Source of the DNA: Bacteroidales bacterium
GTDB lineage: Bacteria; Bacteroidota; Bacteroidia; Bacteroidales; WCHB1-69
DNA length: 10,954 nt
Assembly: GCA_016290715.1 (NCBI GenBank)
Contig: JAEEUY010000237.1
Span: 1-10,954, forward strand
Reading direction: 5' to 3'
A model generated the notes under the pieces. That model was not told where the DNA came from and searched no databases. It saw nothing but the letters and a program-made list of their open reading frames with translations. Shown piece by piece: positions 6,499 through 10,954 of the stretch. Positions within the stretch are counted from its first letter, which is position 1; each line of letters starts with the position of its first letter. A program made the translations under genes and the position numbers.

Positions 6499-7353
6499 AT
6501 GAAGAATATCAAACTATTGTTGCTTTTAGCAGTTGTATCGTTGACTACTGTTTCCTGCAGTACAAAAAAAGAAAATTCCAAAGAAGGAGAAACTTCCAAA
6601 CCTAAGATGCTGGTGCTTTATTATTCCCAATTGGGCAACACCAAGTCGGTGGCAGAGGAAATTGCCAACCGGCTCAGTGCCGACATGGAGGAAATTGTTA
6701 TGGTGAATCCTTACGATACTGCTTTTCAAGCAACGATTGACCGTTGCAAACAGGAACGCGAACAAGGGATTATTCCAGATATCCAACCGGTACGGGCTGA
6801 TCTCGCCCAGTATGATATAATCTTTTTGGGTTATCCTGTATGGTTCGGTACCTATGCGCCACCTGTAGCCCAATTTCTTAATAGTGCCGACCTGAGTGGC
6901 AAGAAGATTGTGCCATTCTGCACTTTCGGTAGTGGTGGACTGGAATCCAGCGTGAAGGATTTGGTTGCAGCGGAACCCGACGCAGAGATTTTGCCGGGTT
7001 ATGGTGTGCGTGCCGCCCGTTTGGAGGCAATGCCTAAGGAAATTGATAACTTTTTGAAAGCCAATGGTTTCCTTGATGGTGAATATACCAAATTGGAAGA
7101 ATTTTCTGAGCAGCATGAGGTGAGCGAATCAGAAACAGCTATTTTCGATGCCGCTGTGGAGGGTTATCCGATGATTCATGCCAAGGCCAAGTCTGTGGCT
7201 GTGCGTACTATTCCCGAGGGTACAGAGTACCTGTTCACTGCTGTTGCTCTGCCAAGAGAAGATAAACCCGATATGCCGCCCGCCGGTGAAATTCAAGTCT
7301 ATGTAACCGTGGCAGATGGCAGTGCACCGGTGTTCACAAAGGTGATACGGTGA
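6499..7353 (+). CDS. Lipid-anchored flavodoxin domain protein with C-terminal extension
   Basis: A 284-aa protein that joins a lipoprotein signal peptide to a flavodoxin domain. The signal is MKN, a hydrophobic run (6-13) and TVSC with Cys20 as the probable lipidated residue, followed by a charged linker (21-36). The flavodoxin domain (about 37-175) shows the FMN phosphate loop SQLGNT (43-48) and the GYPVWFGT block (111-118) around the isoalloxazine ring; later CTFGSGG is also typical. After about residue 185 comes a further segment of roughly 95 residues, rich in strands (AVRTIPEGTEYLFTAVAL, EIQVYVTVADGS), which I do not recognise. Outside the cytoplasm it could carry electrons or act as an FMN-dependent quinone or nitro reductase; its electron source is unknown. 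Likely first gene of an operon with the small membrane protein and the EamA transporter. Confidence 0.87.
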   Translation: MKNIKLLLLLAVVSLTTVSCSTKKENSKEGETSKPKMLVLYYSQLGNTKSVAEEIANRLSADMEEIVMVNPYDTAFQATIDRCKQEREQGIIPDIQPVRADLAQYDIIFLGYPVWFGTYAPPVAQFLNSADLSGKKIVPFCTFGSGGLESSVKDLVAAEPDAEILPGYGVRAARLEAMPKEIDNFLKANGFLDGEYTKLEEFSEQHEVSESETAIFDAAVEGYPMIHAKAKSVAVRTIPEGTEYLFTAVALPREDKPDMPPAGEIQVYVTVADGSAPVFTKVIR

Positions 7354-7356
7354 GTG

Positions 7357-7392
7357 GATGAGGGATGAAAAGATGAAGGGATGAGAGGATGA
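7357..7392 (+). repeat. Five-unit imperfect 8-bp GATGA tandem repeat
   Basis: GATGA occurs at 7357, 7364, 7372, 7380 and 7388, spaced 7, 8, 8 and 8 bp, with purine-rich filler. It fills the 46-nt gap between the flavodoxin stop and the next ATG at 7400. The repeat contains many ATG and TGA triplets. It could affect translation of the next gene or be a degenerate microsatellite; the units are too diverged for easy slippage. Confidence 0.65.
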
Positions 7393-7399
7393 TAAAGTT

Positions 7400-7708
7400 A
7401 TGGAAATAACGCTGGGGGAGGCTTTCATAATACAGCTTTATTTGGGTTCGGTGATCTATCTCATCGGAGCGGGTGTAAGAGTGTGGTTGGGTCATAAAGT
7501 GATAAAGTCGAAATTATACCTCACACTTTTAATGCTCTTGGCCTTTGCCGTTTCTGTCGGCTTTTCATTGCTGATATTGTATTTTTCCCCTCTTAGAAGG
7601 GATTTTATGTTTGGGGAATTTATGAATATTCCAGCCCTTTTGTCGGAAGTGTTCTTACTTGTTATTCAATGGATTATACAAAAAGTTTATGTCCGCAGAC
7701 ATGCATAG
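7400..7708 (+). CDS. Small three-helix membrane protein, unknown function
   Basis: A 102-aa hydrophobic protein with three predicted membrane helices at about residues 7-30, 39-62 and 77-98, separated by short basic loops (GHKVIKSK, SPLRRD) and ending in VRRHA. No family is recognised. It starts 46 nt after the flavodoxin gene and precedes the EamA transporter by 63 nt, with no -7 box in either gap, so all three are probably in one operon. The even hydrophobic helices and the normal codon mix support a real gene. Confidence 0.65.
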   Translation: MEITLGEAFIIQLYLGSVIYLIGAGVRVWLGHKVIKSKLYLTLLMLLAFAVSVGFSLLILYFSPLRRDFMFGEFMNIPALLSEVFLLVIQWIIQKVYVRRHA

Positions 7709-7771
7709 AAAAGCATTGGCGTTTATCCGCAAGTTTGTGGGGAAATTTACAAATAATATAGTATAAACGTG

Positions 7772-8752
7772 ATGTTTTTGGGTGAACTGATTTCGATATT
7801 TGTAGCACTTTCATGGACGGCAACGGCACTTTTTGCCGAAGTGGGGTCAAAACGGATGGGGGCGTTGTCGTTCAATACGATACGGATGGCGTTGTCGCTG
7901 CTTTTCCTTGTTCACACCCTTTGGTTGGTGATGGGTGTGCCGTACCCGCGCTACGCCGATGGCAGCACGTGGGGGTGGTTGCTGTTGTCGGGAGTGGTTG
8001 GCTATGTCATTGGCGACTACTGCCTGATGCAAGGTTACATCCACATTGGTTCGCGTTTCGGTCAGCTCTTCATGACTCTTTCAGCTCCTACGGCGGCCAT
8101 CACAGGCCGTATTTTCCTCGGTGAGCAGATGCATCCTGTCGCCATTCTTGGTATGGTTGTTACCTTAAGCGGCATCGCCATGTCGATACTTTCCAAGGGT
8201 GACGACACGGGACACCATGTCATCCGTTTCAAACTGCCGGCAAAAGGGATTTTTTATGCGGCTATGGCTGGTATTTGTCAAGGTTTCGGCTTAGTGCTTA
8301 GCAAAATGGGACTCCAACACTATGATACCGCGCTCGCCGCTATGGGTATTTCCCCAAATGCAGTCTTTGAAGATGCTGTGTTGCACTTGCCTGTCAGCAT
8401 CAGTGTGCCTTTTGCCGCTACCACTATCCGTGCCTATATCGGACTAATCGGATTTTTCTTGTCGCTGATGCTGTTCAGTAAAGATGGTCTGACGAAGTTG
8501 CATAGTGCTGTTCGTGACAGCAAAGCGATGTGGTGCGTCTTAGGCTCCACCATCTTCGGTCCGTTTATCGGGGTTAGTGCATCACTGTTGGCCACACAAT
8601 ATACCGCTGCAGGCATTGCGCAAACTCTTTTTGCCCTCACCCCCATCCTTATCATTGCCCCCGCTGCTATCTTGTTCCACCAAAAAGTAACGCTCCGCGA
8701 AGTCATAGGAGCCATTATCAGTGTGGTTGGAGTGTGTCTGTTTTTCATATAG
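7772..8752 (+). CDS. EamA/DMT family transporter
   Basis: A 326-aa inner-membrane protein of the drug/metabolite transporter superfamily with about ten helices in two EamA repeats (about 3-140 and 155-325). Recognisable blocks are the helix 1 start GELISIFVALSWTATALFAEVGSKR, the end of the first repeat FGQLFMTLSAPTAAITGRIFLGEQ, then MVVTLSGIAMSI, and in the second repeat GIAQTLFALTPILIIAPAAILFHQKVT followed by GAIISVVGVCLFFI. The substrate is unknown; DMT members export or import amino acids and other small metabolites. The frame also has a GTG at 7769 directly before the ATG at 7772; the ATG is preferred. A segment of about 35 residues between helices 6 and 7 (QHYDTALAAMGISP to ISVPFAA) is longer than usual for EamA proteins. 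Confidence 0.9.
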   Translation: MFLGELISIFVALSWTATALFAEVGSKRMGALSFNTIRMALSLLFLVHTLWLVMGVPYPRYADGSTWGWLLLSGVVGYVIGDYCLMQGYIHIGSRFGQLFMTLSAPTAAITGRIFLGEQMHPVAILGMVVTLSGIAMSILSKGDDTGHHVIRFKLPAKGIFYAAMAGICQGFGLVLSKMGLQHYDTALAAMGISPNAVFEDAVLHLPVSISVPFAATTIRAYIGLIGFFLSLMLFSKDGLTKLHSAVRDSKAMWCVLGSTIFGPFIGVSASLLATQYTAAGIAQTLFALTPILIIAPAAILFHQKVTLREVIGAIISVVGVCLFFI

Positions 8753-8826
8753 TTCTGTCGATTCTCACAGGAAAGGGTTGCTTATTTCTGTGTGGTTGGC
8801 AAGGAGTATTATTAAAAAATAATTCG

Positions 8827-8834
8827 TACTTTTG
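8827..8834 (+). promoter_or_regulatory. -7 box very close to the symporter start codon
   Basis: TACTTTTG matches TAnnTTTG but ends only 5 nt before the ATG at 8840, against 20-29 nt for most other -7 boxes in this window. If used, transcription would start at or next to the A of the start codon, giving a leaderless mRNA. An ATTATT/AATAAT inverted repeat (8808-8813, 8818-8823) lies just upstream. No clear -33 element. Confidence 0.45.
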
Positions 8835-8839
8835 TCCCC

Positions 8840-10048
8840 ATGAAAAAAGTCTCTCTTACCGCCCAAATCGGCATCGCACTATTGCTTGCCGTGTTGGCAG
8901 GAGTGCTTCTTGCCAATCATGCAGATTTTGTCAATGGGTACATCCAGCCTATTGGTATTATTTTTCTTAACCTGTTGAAATTCATTGTGGTACCGCTGGT
9001 TCTGTTTTCCATTATGGCGGGAATCCTGTCAATGAACGACATTTCGAAAGTGGGCAAATTGGGATTGCGTGCGGTGCTCTATTTCATGGTAACCACTCTT
9101 TTCGCAGTTACTTTAGGATTGGTCGTGCCGACTCTGGTGAAAGGTTTTCTTCCGCTTATCCATATTAATATGGAAACTACAGTGGGGAGCATTGCAGTCC
9201 CGCATCAGTCGGTGATGGACCAGTTGGTGGATATGTTCCCAAACAACATTCTTACACCATTAAGTTCCATGGCCATGATGCAGGTTATTGTGATTGCCTT
9301 GTTCTTTGGTATTGCCATGGTACATGTGGGGGAGAAGGGTGAGATGGCTCGTAAAGTAACCCTTAGTTTCAATGATGTGGTGGGCAAAATTTTGGAGTAT
9401 ATCATGGCGCTTGCCCCTATCGGTGTGTTCTGTATGCTGACACCTGTAGTGGTGGATAATGGGCCGGCTGTGCTGGGGTCCTACGCCGCCTTGCTGGCAT
9501 TGGCCTACCTCTGTTTTGCTCTTCATGCCGGAATCATCTACTCCTCGGCGGTGGCATTGTTGGGGGGACTGTCTCCGTTGAAGTTCTTCAAAGGGATGCA
9601 GTCGGCCATGCTGTTCGCCTTTTCCAGCGACTCGTCGGTGGCTACGTTACCATACACGATGCAGTGTACAGAGAAGTTGGGAGTAAACAAAGACATCGGT
9701 CGTTTTGTGCTTTCGTTGGGAGCAACCATCAATATGGATGGTGTTGCCATTTATTTGGGGGTAGCGTCCGTATTTATGGCTGCCTGCTGTGGCATTGACC
9801 TCACCCTCAGCCAATACATGGCTATCGCTTTTGCTTCCACCGTAGCTTCTATCGGAACTCCGGGCATACCAGGCGGAAGTCTGGCTCTGATGGCGATGGT
9901 GTTCGCGTCGGCAGGGATCCCCGTGGAGTGTGTGGCGGTGGCTGCAGGCATCGACCGCATTATTGATATGGGGCGCACGGTCATGTCGGTTACTGGCGAC
10001 GCTTCGTGTGCCATTGTGATGCAGAAGAGGATGGGGGATAAATTGTGA
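8840..10048 (+). CDS. Dicarboxylate/amino acid:cation symporter (DAACS, GltP/DctA type)
   Basis: A 402-aa inner-membrane secondary transporter of the glutamate/C4-dicarboxylate symporter family, using Na+ or H+ to import acidic or neutral amino acids or dicarboxylates. The N-terminus MKKVSLTAQIGIALLL is the normal helix 1 start, and the next Met is far inside, so 8840 is the start. Transport-core motifs are present: HP1 hairpin SSDSSVATLP (262-271), helix 7 NMDGVA (298-303), HP2 GIPGGS and helix 8 D372xxxD376xxR379T380xxS383xxxD387. Compared with archaeal GltPh, the substrate arginine (R397) and both aspartates (D394, D405) are kept. The helix 7 threonine (T314) is V302 and the helix 8 asparagine (N401) is S383, so the substrate may differ from aspartate. 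It appears monocistronic with its own promoter. Confidence 0.93.
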   Translation: MKKVSLTAQIGIALLLAVLAGVLLANHADFVNGYIQPIGIIFLNLLKFIVVPLVLFSIMAGILSMNDISKVGKLGLRAVLYFMVTTLFAVTLGLVVPTLVKGFLPLIHINMETTVGSIAVPHQSVMDQLVDMFPNNILTPLSSMAMMQVIVIALFFGIAMVHVGEKGEMARKVTLSFNDVVGKILEYIMALAPIGVFCMLTPVVVDNGPAVLGSYAALLALAYLCFALHAGIIYSSAVALLGGLSPLKFFKGMQSAMLFAFSSDSSVATLPYTMQCTEKLGVNKDIGRFVLSLGATINMDGVAIYLGVASVFMAACCGIDLTLSQYMAIAFASTVASIGTPGIPGGSLALMAMVFASAGIPVECVAVAAGIDRIIDMGRTVMSVTGDASCAIVMQKRMGDKL

Positions 10049-10064
10049 TTTTTCACCATATATT

Positions 10065-10079
10065 ACTTTTCTGAAAAGT
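10065..10079. repeat. Inverted repeat upstream of the DUF4160/DUF2442 promoter
   Basis: ACTTTT (10065-10070) and AAAAGT (10074-10079) form a perfect 6-bp inverted repeat around CTG, ending 2 bp before the -7 box at 10082. There is no T-run after it, so it is a poor terminator for the symporter gene. Its place in the promoter spacer would suit an operator. Confidence 0.4.
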
Positions 10080-10081
10080 TG

Positions 10082-10089
10082 TATATTTG
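10082..10089 (+). promoter_or_regulatory. -7 box for the DUF4160/DUF2442 pair
   Basis: TATATTTG matches TAnnTTTG, 14 nt before the ATG at 10104 and 20 nt before the ATG at 10110. No -33 TTTG at the usual distance. Confidence 0.5.
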
Positions 10090-10103
10090 CAGCCTAAAAC
10101 TAA

Positions 10104-10367
10104 ATGAATATGCCTGAAATCTCTAAATTCTTTGGAATCATCATCAGTCTCTATTGGCGTGACCACAATCCACCACACATTCATTTGACATACGGTGAAT
10201 ATGAATGTACGGTTCAAGTTCTTGATCGTGTAGTGGAAGGGAAAGTTCCTGCTAAAGTCATTGCCAAGGTGAATGAGTGGATGGATTTGCATGAGGCTGA
10301 AATTCTTACTCTTTGGGAAAAAGCGCAAAAAGGCGAAAAGTTGGGAAGAATTGAACCACTTAAATAA
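10104..10367 (+). CDS. DUF4160 family protein
   Basis: An 87-aa cytoplasmic protein with the full DUF4160 signature: MPEISKFFGIIISLYWRDH, then NPPHIHLTYGEY, and a C-terminal helix with WMDLHEAEILTLWEKAQ. The biochemical function is unknown. The family is usually encoded directly before a DUF2442 gene, as here, and such pairs are sometimes predicted to be toxin-antitoxin-like; that is inference only. Two in-frame ATGs (10104, 10110) are possible. Most DUF4160 proteins begin MPEIS, and the promoter distance also fits 10110, so the shorter form is likely. The stop is 7 nt before the DUF2442 start. Confidence 0.88.
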   Translation: MNMPEISKFFGIIISLYWRDHNPPHIHLTYGEYECTVQVLDRVVEGKVPAKVIAKVNEWMDLHEAEILTLWEKAQKGEKLGRIEPLK

Positions 10368-10374
10368 AAAGGAA

Positions 10375-10635
10375 ATGCTTAAAATAACTGATGTAGAATA
10401 TGTAAAAGACTATGAGTTATTGATAACTTTCAGTGATGGAGTGTGCAAAATTGCAGATCTAAAGCCTTACCTTACTGGGGAGGTTTTTGGGGAACTGCTT
10501 GACACAGAGCAGTTCGTTCAGTATGGTCTGACTGGTTACACGATTGAGTGGGCCAACGGCGCAGACCTTGCACCTGAATTTTTGTATGATATTGGCAGAG
10601 TGAAAAGCACGAGACGAAAACATTGTAAAAATTGA
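10375..10635 (+). CDS. DUF2442 family protein
   Basis: An 86-aa cytoplasmic protein with the DUF2442 pattern: MLKITDVEYVKDYELLITFSDG, then CKIADLKPYL, a central F/L-rich segment (GEVFGELLDTEQF) and TIEWANGADLAPEFLYDIG. A basic tail (RVKSTRRKHCKN) ends it. The ATG at 10375 is chosen because the family starts there and a purine-rich AAAAAGGAA precedes it; the upstream open frame runs through the DUF4160 gene. It is co-transcribed with DUF4160. No molecular function is established; a small regulatory or antitoxin-like role is only a guess. Confidence 0.88.
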   Translation: MLKITDVEYVKDYELLITFSDGVCKIADLKPYLTGEVFGELLDTEQFVQYGLTGYTIEWANGADLAPEFLYDIGRVKSTRRKHCKN

Positions 10636-10713
10636 TAAGCAAATAATAATATTCACCAAACCAAATGCCTATGAATAAGACCGCATAATTCGTTTATGCA
10701 CACCATAGAATAG

Positions 10714-10898
10714 AAAAAAGCGAAGTAGCTTATACACTGGAACTTTTGAAACTTCGACATTTTCAAACGATACTTCCGAGGGTAAAGCAACGGCGCTCCC
10801 GCCAAAAGGCGTGGGCTTTACTCGTTGTAATTGGGAAGTATCAGGTAGTCGAAGACCTCAAAAGTTCCGATGAAAGCGAAAAGTACCACGCTTTTTTT
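10714..10898 (+). ncRNA. Structured RNA candidate, long nested hairpin with terminator (6S-like architecture)
   Basis: This stretch has no protein gene but folds into one long arm of nested helices. P1 is 10739-10749 with 10858-10868, 11 perfect pairs. P2 is 10752-10758 with 10848-10854, 7 pairs. P3 is 10769-10777 with 10834-10842, 9 pairs. P4 is 10780-10788 with 10815-10823, 9 pairs with one G-U. P5 is a GC-rich tip 10798-10803 with 10808-10814, one bulge, loop AAAA. An outer helix can form between 10714-10722 and 10889-10897, leaving a large internal loop (16 and 20 nt). The 3' end is a terminator hairpin with seven T. About 185 nt, one arm with bubbles and paired ends resembles 6S RNA, but I do not recognise the sequence; 6S-Flavo or a Bacteroidales-specific ncRNA are alternatives. 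No TAnnTTTG box was found upstream, so the 5' end is uncertain. Confidence 0.65.
10873..10898 (+). terminator. Rho-independent terminator of the structured RNA
   Basis: AAAGCG (10873-10878) pairs with CGCTTT (10889-10894) around a 10-nt loop, and the T-run continues to 10898 (seven T in all). It sets the plus strand as the transcribed strand. The same CGCTTT half can pair with AAAAAAGCG at 10714-10722. Confidence 0.6.
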
Positions 10899-10954
10899 GT
10901 GTGCACAATTAAAAGATTAGGTACAAAAACTATTAAAATTTTACAACCTAAAAA

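Noticed and set aside
6526..7116. 196-codon minus-strand frame opposite the flavodoxin gene
   Set aside because: The plus strand encodes clear flavodoxin motifs; the minus frame has no motif, no promoter box and biased shadow composition.
10788..10827. Possible pseudoknot: CAACG (10788-10792) with CGTTG (10823-10827) crossing helix P4
   Set aside because: The connecting loops would be 0 and 1 nt, too short to span the helices; it may only be an alternative to the top of P4.
10636..10954. Mobile element ends or retron-type RNA as an explanation for the right-end palindrome
   Set aside because: No transposase or reverse transcriptase is in the window and no clear target duplication was found; nested helices with a terminator fit an RNA gene better.
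10636..10954. tmRNA, RNase P RNA or SRP RNA at the right end
   Set aside because: None of their hallmark conserved sequences (tRNA-like ends, GAGGAAAGTCC, SRP tetraloop region) are present.

Overview
The window looks like chromosomal DNA of a Bacteroidales bacterium (Bacteroides/Phocaeicola/Prevotella type). Evidence: repeated promoter boxes of the Bacteroidetes form TAnnTTTG about 20-30 nt before start codons, almost no Shine-Dalgarno sequences, AT-rich intergenic DNA around moderate-GC genes, many short lipoproteins, and a DUF4919-like exported protein. The species cannot be fixed from sequence reading alone. No phage, IS, CRISPR, rRNA or tRNA was seen.

Layout. 1-270 is AT-rich upstream DNA with a 12-bp direct repeat and a good -7 box. 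271-2008 is a two-gene operon: a NapH-like membrane ferredoxin followed by a cation diffusion facilitator. 2009-2137 is a short convergent gap with a promoter box and a possible 30-aa membrane peptide gene. 2138-2872 (minus) is an exported DUF4919-like protein. 3190-4637 is a GNAT acetyltransferase followed by an unrecognised lipoprotein, ending in a hairpin terminator. 4709-6324 (minus) holds a lipoprotein-type metallo-beta-lactamase-fold hydrolase and, downstream of it, an orphan DUF5131 (Gp37/Gp68) protein. A divergent promoter pair then leads to 6499-8752 (plus): a lipid-anchored flavodoxin, a small three-helix membrane protein and an EamA/DMT transporter, probably one operon. 8840-10048 is a DAACS (GltP/DctA-type) symporter with its -7 box almost touching the start codon. 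10104-10635 is a DUF4160/DUF2442 gene pair. 10636-10954 has no protein gene but holds a strongly structured RNA candidate (about 10714-10898) with nested helices and a terminator.

How the genes may fit together. Most are housekeeping or accessory envelope functions: metal export, membrane and extracytoplasmic electron transfer, metabolite and amino-acid transport. No obvious defence or biosynthetic cluster is present. The best candidates for something under-described are the structured RNA at the right end, which resembles a 6S-like or Bacteroidales-specific ncRNA in architecture, the possible small membrane peptide at 2084-2176, and the near-leaderless symporter gene.
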